Part shown: piece by piece, positions 12,714-24,946 of the stretch | Position numbering within the stretch: the first letter of the stretch is position 1 | How the letters are laid out: each line of letters starts with the position of its first letter | NCBI RefSeq assembly: GCF_000165425.1 | Contig: NW_001799610.1 | Location: forward strand, 11,146-75,145 | DNA from: Paramecium tetraurelia | Lineage: Eukaryota; Ciliophora; Oligohymenophorea; Peniculida; Parameciidae | Direction of reading: 5' to 3' | DNA: 64,000 bases | Notes under the pieces: model-generated | The model's input: the letters and a program-made list of their open reading frames with translations, nothing else | Told to the model about the DNA's origin: nothing | Database searches by the model: none | Position numbers and translations under genes: made by a program

Positions 12714-13838
12714 TCATGCAATAAATACAATTAAATATATGATCATCCATAATGGCAAAGTGATTATAGCTAAGAGATAACTGTGTAATAAAACAGTTGC
12801 CACTAATTCTTCAGCTGATTGTTGATATTATTTTGCTAATAATAGTATATTAATTGATGACGGAGTACAAAATGTTAGAAATAACATAAACAATTGACAT
12901 TTATCATCAATTATATTCTGACTTAGTATGAATATCACCATTATCATACCAATTATTGGCATCAAAAGTATTCGGTTGAATACTATGTATAATATTGATT
13001 AATGTTTTCCAAAATTTGCTGAATTTCCCATATAGATTTCATAAAGGCTGCTTCCAAGAATAAGCAACATAATAGGAGATGTCACTTTTGATATTGTTTA
13101 AAGTGGTGCAAAAATTATATTGTAAATTAATGGATTAGACAGAATGGTAGTTTAAACTATTGGGACGCATATACATGCAATTGAAACCACAGCAGCAGTC
13201 AAAGGAGCATTCCAAAATGACTTCTTTTAAGAATCATTTTCACTCTTAAACGTCAATTGTGATGATAATGGAATCATCAAACAATGAGACTATGGTTCTG
13301 ATAGATTTGTCATTTCTAGTTCCATCTCCTATTGTTGTAAAAGACTTCTTCCTATAGTCCACCTAATTGAGGTCATGATAACAGTCTAAATAATCACAGT
13401 AGTGATAAGAGTAGCTTCAATTTATTTTTCAGGTTAATTAGTCATCATCGCAAACCACTTGCTCAGACCATAACATAGTTATAATTGTAAATTTGTAGTT
13501 TGCGGATTAGCTGTAGCTAAAACTATTACTGAATTCAGTGTTTTCTCTTTAATCCAATATTTATTACTAAGAGTACCAAGTAAATAACCAAAAATAAAAC
13601 ATAACAAGGTGATGATGATACAAGGGATATATTGGTGCAGTATTTCGAGTGTGAGACTTTTTAGAAAGTTGGTAAAAATTAATGTTGGAATAAATAAATG
13701 CTCGGTTAAACTAGAAAGTTAGCTTGTGAGTTGTTTTGTGATAACTTTTTTATGGGTTAAATATGCTCCACATCCACTTATAAAAAATACACCAAAAGTA
13801 GTTGATACAACTATGATGATAATGGTTAATATCTCCAT
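12714..13838 (-). CDS. Auxin-efflux-carrier-type membrane transporter, copy 2
   Basis: A single exon from ATG 13838 to TGA 12716-12714, 374 residues, no intron. Same fold and motif order as the copy downstream: FIPTLIFTNFLKSL, FGYLLGTLSNKYWIKEKTLN, LATANPQTTNLQLQ, SFWNAPLTAAVVSI, LTFCTPSSINILLLAKQY. The central hydrophilic loop differs most between the copies, while the helices and the Asn-Pro turn are kept, which suggests both are under constraint. The 213-bp spacer to copy 1 shows no gene. Substrate not inferable; the family exports small organic anions. Confidence 0.88.
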
Positions 13839-13924
13839 TTATTTTAATTAAATAAGAATAAATTCAAATATAGTATAAAACTATTGAAAAATATCCCAAT
13901 AAAAATAAATAATTGTTATTTGTA

Positions 13925-15742
13925 ATGACGAAATTTGCTCTAATTTTTGCCTTGCTTTTAATTTGTAATTTTGGAAAGAAAACCATATATGACAGACTAC
14001 ATGGAACACACATAGAGGAGGAATTCGAAAATGAAGTCGTTACGGAAATTACTATGTACGATGAGGAAGACCCTAAATTGAAATATGAGAAAATGATGAA
14101 TACATTTATGAGATTAAGTAAATGATTAAATATTCTATATAGATGAGACCGAAGTAATCGGTTGTAGAAAAACAGATCATCATGAATTCTTTGGAATGTT
14201 TTTTTAAAATGCTGGAAGGATTGGAAATGGTGGGTAGAATGATATTAATTTGATCAAATATGAGGATGATTGCTACGAGTCAATGAGTGTATCATATGAT
14301 ACAAATGACAAAGAAAAGTAAGTTTTATGACCTATAAACATTTTAGTCGTGTGAGGGTTACATTCACTCCAGGAAAATACAAGAATAGCTAACAATGTTC
14401 AGAATTCTATTTGATTGGAACAACCTTGAATTACAATATTGTCAACATTAAAGATTGTAAATTTATTATAATTAATTTAATTTAGAAAAGGAACACACAG
14501 TCTATTTTAATTTTAGAAATCAAAAATAAGTTGAAGCCTTTAAGTATTCAGGTGCTTACATCTTCAGAACTTGTGATTATTTGGAAAATTGGTTTGGTGA
14601 TCTTTTGATGACCTTAGAATTATTTTTTGGTGGATTTTCAAGTAATCCATATTTAGGTCCAATCTTCGGAAGGTACTCTAATTTTAAATATAATAGTCAA
14701 CCACCTGATTGGATGGTAAGATCAAATATAGAATTGATAGAAAGAGCAACTGGTTATAGATGGTAAGAAAGACCTAATGTGGTTGTGGATTTAAAGGCTA
14801 GTGAAATACAAAGTGGAGATTTTCTAGCTGTAACTAGATTTGATGGATTAGATTAAATTATAGAATGGGGAACTGGAGGTAGAATTGGACACAGCGCTAT
14901 GATCTTTGAAATTGATGGTGAAAAATACGTCATTGAATCATAAGATGCTTGGTATTGGCCAACAAAAAAAATACAAAAGACTAAATGGGAAGATTGGAAA
15001 GTCTATGCTAAGAATGCTGGATTTAATGTTGCTGTTTTACCATTGAGTCCAGAAAAAAGAGCATAATGGGATTAAGAAGGTGCTTTGGCTTATTGGAAAA
15101 AGATGGAAGGATAACCATATGGATATCACACATTTTTATTCGGTTGGATTGATACTCCAACTGACAATTATCCAAAACCATTGAGTGCAGAATTTGCCAC
15201 TTATATGTTTTCTTTCTTTGAAAAAATAGCACCTGGACCAATCACTTCATTGGTTGGAGAAGCATTGAATAAAAGATTGGGCACTGAAGGATTATCAGTA
15301 TCAGAAGTAGCAATAGAAGCTGCAAAACAAGGAATAGAATTGGTAGATCCTCTATTTATATTTATAGGCTGAATTATATGCTATGGTAGAAAGAGATGAA
15401 TGGGTGTATAGTGATGGTCCAAGTCAAGCATGTGCTGCCTTTGTAACTGGCATGTACAAAGCTGCTGGCCTTTTCAAACCCTTCCATATTGAAGCACTTG
15501 AGTAATGTTCACAATTTTAACATAGGTTTACACCAAAAGATATTTATCAATTGAAATTCTTTGATTCAAATTACGAAGTTCCAAAGAAATGTAAGAAGAA
15601 TGATCCAGATCTTCCCTATTGCTAATTGATGGGAACTCACAGAATTGAATTAGAAGGATACAATACAGTCGAACCTTATGAAAATATGAATGAGAGATGT
15701 CCAAGCGTTGCTCCTGAATTCATAAGACCTGATGGCTGTTGA
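13925..15742 (+). CDS. Secreted permuted papain-like hydrolase (YiiX/C92-like)
   Basis: Five exons (13925-14117, 14143-14317, 14347-14456, 14486-15342, 15368-15742), introns of 25, 29, 29 and 25 nt, 569 residues. I start at ATG 13925, which gives a clean signal peptide (MTKFALIFALLLICNFG). The C-terminal half has SGDFLAVTRFDG, then RIGHSAMIFEIDGEKYVIES with His about 294 and Glu about 310. Much later comes SQACAAFVTGMYKAAG with Cys about 467. The order His, acid, Cys with the Cys last is that of circularly permuted NlpC/P60-like enzymes (YiiX/YaeF, LRAT-like), which act as amidases or thiol peptidases. The N-terminal 190 residues are a separate beta-rich region without recognised family. Role probably lysosomal or extracellular, by inference from the signal peptide. 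Confidence 0.8.
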
Positions 15743-15791
15743 TGTCTTCATAAAACAGAAATTTATTAATATATTTAGATTTTATATTATA

Positions 15792-18110
15792 TCAAGGTAA
15801 AAAGTTGTCTTCTACCCCATCTTAGAATTGTTCGTCATCTAAGTTTTATCTTACATTTGTCTTAGGAGGTGGTTGCTTATTCCCTCTCCTATTAATTAAA
15901 TCATACTGATAATTACCTTGTGTTATTTGTGAAACTAACTGGATTATCATCACCTTAAGGTAATCGAACCTATTCTTCTTCATTATTTATTAAATTTATG
16001 TCTTGACCACCCTAATACCCTTCCATCATCTCCATTTCTCTTTCCAATTTTCTTAATTACCCTGCATATTCATCATAAGGCAATCCCATTTCTCTACACA
16101 ATTGCACCAAGAATCGGAGACCTAAAGTAAGTAATAACTTTGATACATTCAATGTTATCGGGGTAATCAGAATAGATTTTCTAATAGTTTCCTAATGCCT
16201 TTTGGAAATGTCCCATTCTTCTATAACAACTAGCAACCATTAATTTCCATTTCACATCTCTTGTTTACACTTGTGCTGCTCTCTCAAAATATAAGCTTGC
16301 CTTTTCATACATTTCCTATTTCACATAATACACTCCCAACCATGATATTGTATCTATGTTTGTCGGTAATATTCTATATGATTCTTAAAAATAATGTAAT
16401 GCTTGAGGTTCATCATCTTCCTGTTAATTAATTTATGATATAATTTACCCTTGCAAATAGTGAACCTAATCTGGCTAGAATATTTGGATCATTTGGTACT
16501 TTGTTCAACAATTCTAGATACCATTTCATTGCTTATTTTGAGTTTCCTGTCATTTCATAGAGTGTGGCCATTTAATACAAAACCTCAGGGATACAGACAA
16601 TAGTTTATAATTTATCTAATGCCTACAAGGATTCGATAAACATATTCAATTTTCTATTTACATAGGCCAAATTGTAGAGTGCTTCTATACAATCTGCTTC
16701 AACACCTATAGCTTCTAGATATTATTCTTTGGCTCTCAAGAATTCATTTTTCACATATAAACAATTTCCTCTGTTAACTAAGGCCTTAGCATTATATCGA
16801 TCATATGTAATGGCAATTTCAGCATATTTTTCAGCTTGTTTATAATCATTTTCTAAGAAATACAAGAAGGAGATGTTTGTAGCAATACGAGCCATGATTT
16901 GCTTGTCCTTTTTTTCGAATCCCTTGAGTGTTTCTATAGATTTCTCAATATTCTTTTTTTTTAAATAGGCCATAGCCTTGCATATTTCGATTTCAGTTTC
17001 AGCTTCAGGGAATGTAGAATTCTTGAGTTATTCTAAGATCCATTCATATCCTATAATAATGTCATCTTCAATCAATGGAGCAATCAGTTTTGCTGAAGTG
17101 GCAATATAATAAATGGCTTTTTTTCTTCTTTTTTTAGTATCTTCTCTCAATTTATCTGTAATAGTAGTTCCCTTGTTTTTCATTATTCTCTTCTTCACCC
17201 TCTCCTGGTATTTCGATGGTTAGGAGAGTAACAAAGTAGTCCTTCATTTTATTCTTATTTCCACTAAAATACAAACAAATCAGAAGATTGAACCCAGTTG
17301 GGAAATCAGGTGAATTCTTGAGTATTTATTCATAAGTGGTCATTGCCTCTTTGATTTTATCTTTGCCCATCCTTACTTGAGCATGACCAATGTTTTTTTG
17401 TATTTTGAATCTCATTTCCTTGGAGGTGGCAGGGATCAAATCCAAAGCCATTTTGTACATTTTGATGGCAGTAGAATATTTTTTCTATTCAAAATAAATG
17501 TTTCCCATATTGACTCTTAATCGTCCTGCTTGTGGATACTATTTACATTTGATGATTTCTTGATATTTTGCTAAAGCATCTTGATGGAGTCCATTCGCAT
17601 GTAATGCACATGCTTAAGTTAAGGCTGCACAATAACTTAGGTCAGGGTTGATTGATTCAACTAAATTTTAGGCTTCTTTAGATTGTCTTAGTTTCTTTTC
17701 TTTGTTGAATGCTTCTTTAGCCTTCTCCAGACATTCAGAGAGATTGCCTCTCAATTTAGCCATGGCACTCTATTCAATCAAGGTATTGATTTCTTTTTCG
17801 ATTGCTTTGAACTATTCTTCAGGATTAGTTTCAAGTTTGGGTTTATTCAAATTAATTTGATTTTGAGTAGAATTGAAAGGGTCCTTCTTCTACCCAAAAT
17901 TGGCTCCTCTATTGGAAGTCATAGGTCTTGCTTCAGCTTGAGGTTGTCTGGCAGCTGTGCCTAGAGGTTTGCCTCGAGAAGGTTATGGTCCACCTGGTGC
18001 AGGTTATTATGCCTAAACTTGAATGAATAATGTTTTACTCTAACGTTTTCAAAATTGTAATTATTGACAGGGGGTTTACTACCAGTTTGATTGAAATTAT
18101 TGCCACTCAT
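15792..18110 (-). CDS. IFT88: Intraflagellar transport protein IFT88 (TPR)
   Basis: The minus-strand TPR protein matches IFT88 in order: a Pro/Gly-rich N-terminus (QTGSKPP, QQPAPGGPQPSRG), TPRs including SYCAALTQACALHANG and VNMGNIYFEQKKYSTAI, the diagnostic KGFEKKDKQIMARIATN with ALVNRGNCLYVKNE, CYRRMGHFQKALGNY, and the acidic tail DDEQFQDGVEDNFLP. It is an IFT-B core subunit needed to build cilia. Introns: 18013-18038, 16421-16448, 16122-16146, 15889-15916. The frame works only if either a 28-nt GC-richer intron at 17205-17232 is removed (727 aa) or one G of the GGG at 17170-17172 is surplus (about 736 aa). Homology favours the second, because the intron version drops the conserved LLTIEIPGE. 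I use ATG 18110; an upstream exon is possible. Confidence 0.92.
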
Positions 18111-18232
18111 ACCAAAGGCTCCATATTAGATTAATTCATAATATATATATTATTATTTAAATTTTGGTTAATCATTCTCCAAGAAACAGGATTTTACATG
18201 AATTGAAAGCATAGAAGAACATCTGGAATTCA

Positions 18233-21200
18233 TCATATTGCATATTTAATTTACGTAATGATAATTCTTTTTACATATTGATCTAATAATATTTGATATA
18301 ACAAAATTACTTCGTCTGTTGCTCTTTATGATTAATTTGGCTTTGTGGTGGCTAATGTTTTGGCTGATTTCAGATCAATATTGAATTTATTTTTGATTTC
18401 TTTTCTCCAATGAAGAGATTCAAATTATCCTTTTTAATCTAATAACGTTAAGAAGAATTGAATGCCCAAAATGAATCCATCGTCCTATGTTGATATTAAT
18501 AGATATTTACACTAATAAAGACTTCAGTAGTTGAGTTCTTCTTACCAATTTGATCTTTTGAAATTAACATTTTTTCAATGAAATTCAAAGTCAATGTAGG
18601 AACAATCAAATAAAACAGAGACAAATGTTCATTTTCTGGTGTATTAATACTTGAAAATGCCTTCAATAACAGGTTTATATAATCAATCTTCTCAGAAAAA
18701 CTACTCTTATATTATGTAAATATCTCTTCCAATTCCTTTGCAGTACTTACTGTGGCATCTAGTATTGAATATCAAATACATATATTTACCACTAAATCCA
18801 GCTTCTCTTGTCAAAGATTCTAATTGAGTAGGATTGTATTAACTTGGAACGTATTCTAAACATTTTGAATTAACATGTAAAGCTGCTGATCTCAATAATC
18901 TAACAAATGCTAATGAATTTCCTATTTGTGTTATTAAAGTTCTGAATTTGTCAAGGTAATTTGTTCCATCATCAAATGTACCCATTTTCTTGATCTCTTT
19001 GTATAATGCCTCTGCTCTATCATAAGGATATTGACCATCCAATTCATCCTTCTTTTCCCTAAAAAATCTGTCTTCTCTGACCAACGGAGATTGAATTAGA
19101 TCATCAAATAAAAATTGTGAAAACATTTAAATTTTTCTAGGATTCACATATAATATTATACTTTTGTAAGAATTTATACACACTATTAACTGTTGTACTC
19201 AGGATACCAATACCATGAGTTCTAATTGAATCTGCAATTTATTGAATACTAATTGAATAGACTTATTTACTCTCTGATGTTACCTATATTGATAATATAA
19301 ACTTTATATACCTAAACAAATTATTGCTAATATAAATTGTATGTGTATTTAGTAAAGAATTGTTGGATATTCTTGAGAACATTGAGCACATCGAAGTTTC
19401 CTTAATCAACTGTTTAAGTTGGTAAATAAACATTAATTAAATTCAATCCAAATTTAGAATTTGCTAAACTTCTCATTTATTCATAGGTCTCTTGATCATA
19501 CATATTGAGAACATTGATATTATAGAATGTTTCATTGAGGATTTGATTGATCTCAGTTCTTAAATTCACAATTGAATCAAATATCAATACATAATCAATA
19601 TCTAGTAATCTTTTCAAGTCTTTCACTTATTATTTGAATGGGTTTAAAGCTGTAATTTTTTCAATCAACACTGTATGCACTTAAATTCTTAGATAATCCT
19701 CAATGTCTCTGGCCAATGGTTATAAGTATTGTGCATAAAACTCTTTAACAACATACTATCTAAATGAATCAAACAATTCATCAGGATTTTCTAAGTGCAT
19801 ACAATCTTTTAATTGGATTGAACAATCAGAAACAGCATTCAATAAAAATTAGAACCTTTTTGCTTATGATGGATTTTAATAGATGTATTAAAAGAATGAA
19901 GGTAACAATTCTCTACACCAATAAAAGTAAGTGCTTGCTGTCACTTTTTTTACATAGAATGGTAATAAAATTAATTTATCAAGTTTCCAAAGAATATTTC
20001 TAAAATCTTCCTTCTCTGAATTAGTGAATATATCCTTTGCAACCATGAAATCCATCAAATAATACATTGTCTATAATTTCAAAGGCGAAAGTGTGCTCTT
20101 GAGAATAGAATTCAAAATTTATAATGCTCCCAATATTTCAGCACCTCCAGTACCAAAACTCTTAATGTTTGCCTTCATCTTCTCTAATACTTATTAAATG
20201 ATTCTCTGTCCATTTTTAGTTATATGATTTTAGATTAAGGCAGGTTAAAAGACATCATATTTTTATTCGAAATAATACTCTATTGCTTTTAGCATCTCCA
20301 CAGCCAAAACAACATCCTTTGATAATGACATATCTAAAGATTGTTCTTCTAATCCAAAATGTCCTAATAACAATGCTTATAATAGATTCCTTGTTTGAGA
20401 AGCTATTGTCAATCCTTATAACACTAAAATTACTCTCTAATTCATTCTCTCTTCAATATACTTCTGTGCTCTTTCTCTATCAATCTTATCAATATTGTTA
20501 AAAGAAGCTTAACTACAAGAGAATGAGTCAACTCTAACAATCCAAGTTGTGAATGCAACATATTAAGCAGTTAATGAACTTTAAAATGAGGCTGATAATC
20601 TTTATAGATAACCCTTAAAATTGGCAATAGGATCTTTTGGATCCATGGTTGCACTCTTTTTTGATAATGGAGTGACTTCCATGAGGAATTTACTCAAATA
20701 GCATAGAACTTGGGAGTGTCCATCTACCATTGGGACCTTCTTTTATAGAGACCAAAGGTTCTTCCATAGATCTCTATTTTCATCATTTTGATATAATTAT
20801 CTGACTAGAGCATAAACACAAAATGTTGGTAATAATAAATCTCTTTCGAACATTTCTTTAGCAGTTCCTAAGGTTTTATCAAATAATTCATATCTTTCTT
20901 TGAGGTATGTATTGAGAACATTGTAGAATTCTTTATTGTTTTTGATGGCAGGAATATTGGCATTTTTCTCTTTTCCTGTTTTTTCATGCACATTTTAATC
21001 CCAATTTTGTGCTAAAACTGATTAGAGACAAGATCCAGATAATACAGTCTTGTCTAATCTGATCATAATTTTTTCTAATTGTCTAACATTTTAGGCATTA
21101 GAATTAAATTTAGTGGGATCTGGTTTCACAATTTTTATCATTCTCTTACAAAAATTCCAATGTTCTTATAAATAATCATTCTATTCTACAACATTGTCTA

Positions 21201-21922
21201 AGATGTAGAGCAGTTGCAATGCTCTTCCTATTGTATCTAATGGAAAGTTTAAGTTAAAGATTTTAATGATTTTAGAAATGGGATCCTTTTTATTGTAAAG
21301 TAAATTCAATTGATTGACCAAATGGGTGATGTAATTGATGAGTTTTTTAATTATGTCATATATTGCCTTGAATTAACCAAGCATTCTACATATCATGATT
21401 TCAGCCTCACCATCAGTCAATTTTCTCTCTTCTTCTAAATGAAGATCTGCCAACTCTCCATAAATAGTCAGTTTATCAAGGAATTTATAGACACTATAGA
21501 ATAATAGTTGTTGATATACTTGATCTTCTATTTATCTAATTTAATTGTCGATGAAGACAAAGGATGCACTTATCTTATCAAAGACTTTGTTGTCTGACTT
21601 CATGAAATCAAACAATCCCATATTCTTTTCATAAACCATGAAATGACTCTGAATGATGCTTTCATAATCTGGCGAAGTCAATGGGATTTAATAATCCTCT
21701 TCGAATGCTGAAAACTTGACTATGTGATTGTTGTACAACTCATTAAACTTTTAGAAGTACTCCTCATAGGGTTTAGCTGATAATAAATGATTAGTGATTA
21801 CATGCAGTTAACACCTCTTTTCCAAATAGACCATCATCTTCTAAATCAATATCTTCCTCTTCGTCAAAATAATTTTGTTTCTTCTGCTCCTCCTTTTGTT
21901 GCTGGAATCTATTTTTCTTCAT
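18233..21922 (-). CDS. WASHC4: WASH complex subunit 4 (SWIP)
   Basis: Six exons, introns 21777-21801, 19284-19311, 19137-19161, 18759-18789 and 18485-18510, 1184 residues in exact frame. The C-terminal third is plainly SWIP: IADSIRTHGIGILSTTVN, then from about residue 907 FSQFLFDDLIQSPLVREDRF, YPYDRAEALYKEI, FRTLITQIGNSLAFVRLLRS, LFYLIVPTLTLNFIEK, DDGFILGIQFFLTLLDQ and ESLHWRKEI. SWIP is the scaffold that holds the five-part WASH complex together. WASH activates Arp2/3 actin on endosomes and drives cargo recycling. The N-terminal acidic/basic start (KQNYFDEEEDIDLEDDG) is less conserved. It sits 34 bp from SEC24 and 122 bp from IFT88 on the same strand. Confidence 0.93.
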
Positions 21923-21956
21923 TGTATATTATTATTATATATAAATATTAATAATG

Positions 21957-24288
21957 TCAACCAATATATTGTACAAACTGATTATATCCCATTCTATAAT
22001 TCTTATTAAAATCATCGTAAATTAAATTTTGAAAGAAGACATCCTCCCAATAACTCTTACATCCTTACTTCACAATATACAATGGTGCATACTTAGTGTA
22101 CTTATTGCTAAACACAATAACATTGAATGTTTACTTTCTCAACTCTGCAATTAGATAATGTAGTTTATCATTAATAATGTTTTTGGAATTGGAATATAAA
22201 TTATCCTCAATTAAATTGATACTACAATACTATTTCCCAAAGATGTCAGACATCTGGTTTTCATCATGTATTCTAGTTATTAAGGATTCATTACTTGCAT
22301 ATAAAAAGTATCAAACAATGACCACAATCCATAAGTAATAATCCCCCATTCGAAACCTCTTCCAAGACCAAAGAAATGGGTTATGGATATATGAAATACC
22401 CACTGTCATCATAGATGCAATCCTGCTCTTGCAAATTGGAAATATTGTATAATTGAGGTACTAAGTAAGTAACCAATTCATCAACATTTAAATACTGGAA
22501 AATAGATCTGAAGTAATTCATACGATCTGTAAGAACTGACTATTGATCATAGGCATAGTTGAGTATAGAAGATTTCATGATTCCTAACATATAAGAATTT
22601 AATGATTCAAGGGGTTCTTTGAAAATCTTACAATTATTAGATATTGATCTGGTTGCCGTAATTAAGAATTCTTTGGTTTGTATACAGTCTTTGACATCTC
22701 TGGCAATATTTAATTGAGATAGAGCAATCTTATACAATGAGATTGCTAAACATGATTAATCAATTTAAGAGTAGATTGTCTTTATTGAATTACTAATTGG
22801 AATACAAAAGTTATGAACTCGTATTCTTCTCTCCCCCTTGGTGGATGTGTAGAGTAGAGCAGTTTATAGATATAAATTATCATAAGGGGCTCTAGGTTGA
22901 TTCAATTCTAGTTCATACATCAATACCTTTTGACTATTCTTTAATCATAAATACTTACTCTTCAGCACAAATTAAATTAAGCAGATCTGCATTCTTAATT
23001 GAATAATTCCCGTATATACTTTTGATTTTCCATCCAATCGATGTTCGAATTCTGAAGACTGATTCCCAAGTATACTCTTTATGTAAAATTGCACGTAAAT
23101 CGTAATAAAATTTTTGAGCTTAAATTAATAAGGATAATTACCTTAAATGGTGGGATCATCATAATAAAAGATGTCACCATTCAAAAGTTTGACTAATTGA
23201 TTTAGAGTGGCAACATTATTGAACCCACAAGGTAGAACAAAGATTGATGGAGAAATGTAGTTCAAATGCATTTTTTCAGCTATTTACTTTAATACATTAT
23301 TAGTTGGTAAAAAGTGATTCTGAGGTGATTTAGCGTTATCAGTTAGATTCAACTCTTTGATAGGTGAGGAAGTCAAGATGATCAGCTTACCTCCGTTGTC
23401 TTACATGATATTTTAGGCCAACTTAAATGCTGATAAGAATTAAGTGCTCCTCAATTGTGGTTTAGGAAATAGATGATCTAATTGATTCAAAAAGGCCACA
23501 ATAATATCTTTAGAATCCTATAAATCAAACAAGTAATTGCCTGGCATTGGCATTTCATTGTCATCAGTTAACACATACATTTATACTTATTTAAGTTTAG
23601 AACTGAAGTTGTACAAATGTATGCTAGTGTCAAATGTAATGAATCCAAACAATGTTCTTTCATTAAATTTATCCTCCAAAATCATATCTTTAATGATCTA
23701 TCCCATAATTCCTAGTAATTCTTAACTCTTCTGTGACACGTCAATCATAAAAAAATAAGCAGGGGCCATTGGTGGTCTGACCTAATACTCTTACCCTGCC
23801 TTAATATCATATGATCCAGTCGTCAAATCGGATCTCTTCTCTAAATCTACAGGCTTAAGGAGGTTGTTGGGTATTTTTATAATGCATGTACAAATATTGC
23901 ATCTCATGTACTCCTCTTCCTTCAATTGCTCCATAAAAGGATTGATGTAAGCTCTGCAATTCTGGCATCTCAATATTGGATTGTTTCCATAGTTTACAGT
24001 AGGAAATCCTTATTCTATGGATTACCCATGAGGTTGTATTATGACAGCAAATGGAATTTTGGCATCCATATAAACTTATTTAGTTCTGGGAAACACTCTG
24101 GATGTGCTCCTTATGGAATTAATTGAATTGTATTATTCACATGCCTCCAAATTCTTGAGAACATCAGAATCTTAATTATCGGAATTTTATTTTCCATACT
24201 CCTAAGCCTACGGCTCTGGTTGCTATTATTATTATTGCAGAGAATCCAATCTGCCACTCTTCTCCAAAATTTTCCTATGAACACTCAT
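21957..24288 (-). CDS. SEC24: COPII coat cargo-binding subunit SEC24
   Basis: Four exons, introns 23119-23141, 22934-22958 and 22273-22294 (23, 25, 22 nt), 753 residues. Domains run in the expected order. A short Gln-rich N-terminus leads to FPRTKQVYMDAKIPFAVIIQ. The zinc finger LRCQNCRAYINPFME pairs with MRCNICTCIIKIP (residues about 107-135). The trunk has APAYFFMIDVSQKSQELL and a second stretch at GFNNVATLNQLVKLLNG. The beta/helical part includes AILHKEYTWESVFRIRTSIG and TALLYTSTKGERRIRVHNFC, and a gelsolin-like end has GGLLLMDCGHCLIL. The N-terminal tail is shorter than in animal SEC24s. It selects cargo at ER exit sites as a dimer with SEC23. It diverges from NDUFA5 across a 24-bp spacer. 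Confidence 0.94.
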
Positions 24289-24312
24289 TTTATTATTATT
24301 TATTAAATATAA
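24289..24312. promoter_or_regulatory. 24-bp divergent spacer between SEC24 and NDUFA5 start codons
   Basis: Only 24 bp, nearly all A/T, separate two divergent start codons. Any promoter for both genes must lie in this spacer or extend into the coding regions, and 5' UTRs must be extremely short. No sequence motif is asserted. Confidence 0.5.
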
Positions 24313-24908
24313 ATGATTCACACACTCTATAGATGGATGCCACGATTCAGATTTGCATCAAAACTTGGATCATCCAATGTAGCTTCTGGTACTCAAACAT
24401 CAGCAACTCAATCGAATCCCATTCCTGTTTATTTAAGACCATATGAAGCCAAGAAGTACGAGGTACCATCGTCAAAAATCAAATTAACTACTGGATACAG
24501 TTTCCTTGATGTTGAGCCTATGCCAAGAGCAAAGATAATGAAATTATGCTACACTATACTTGATAAATTAAAGGCAGAAATCCCTGAAGGCGTTCTTTAC
24601 AGAATATACACTGAGGAGAAATTAAAATATATTATGAGAATTACAGATGAAATTGAGGATATTAGATAACTTGAAGAGGAATTTGGTTTTGAACAAATAG
24701 AATTTCTTATCTAATCACTTGCCAAAGAAGTTGACCTAGTTGATCAAATGAAGTATACTCACTTTTATAATCTTCTAGATATTACAAGCCTTGGGAGAAG
24801 ACTCAAGAAGATAGCACCTTTGAATTGTTAAGACAACGACACCCTGCTTTGAAACATTAAAGAAACGAAAGACCACCAAGGGAATAAACTAAATTTATTG
24901 GAAATTGA
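24313..24908 (+). CDS. NDUFA5: Mitochondrial complex I subunit NDUFA5 (B13)
   Basis: Two exons around a 26-nt intron (24753-24778), 189 residues. The N-terminus is basic and Arg-rich (MIHTLYRWMPRFRFAS), as expected of a mitochondrial targeting peptide. The family core follows: KLTTGYSFLDVEP, ILDKLKAEIPEGVLYRIYTE, ITDEIEDIRQLEEEFGFEQI, then LVDQMK and, after splicing, YYKPWEKTQED. The ETC_C1_NDUFA5 family has just this TTG...IP...YR.YTE...KPWE order. It is an accessory subunit of the peripheral arm of NADH:ubiquinone oxidoreductase. A charged extension of about 35 residues (ELLRQRHPALKHQRNERPPR) follows KPWE, longer than in animals. Confidence 0.93.
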
Positions 24909-24946
24909 TATTCACAATAATAATAACAATAATAAATATTATATTC

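Noticed and set aside
17205-17232. Intron in IFT88
   Set aside because: Not fully rejected, but disfavoured: it is GC-richer than every other intron here and would remove conserved residues. Treated as a finding.
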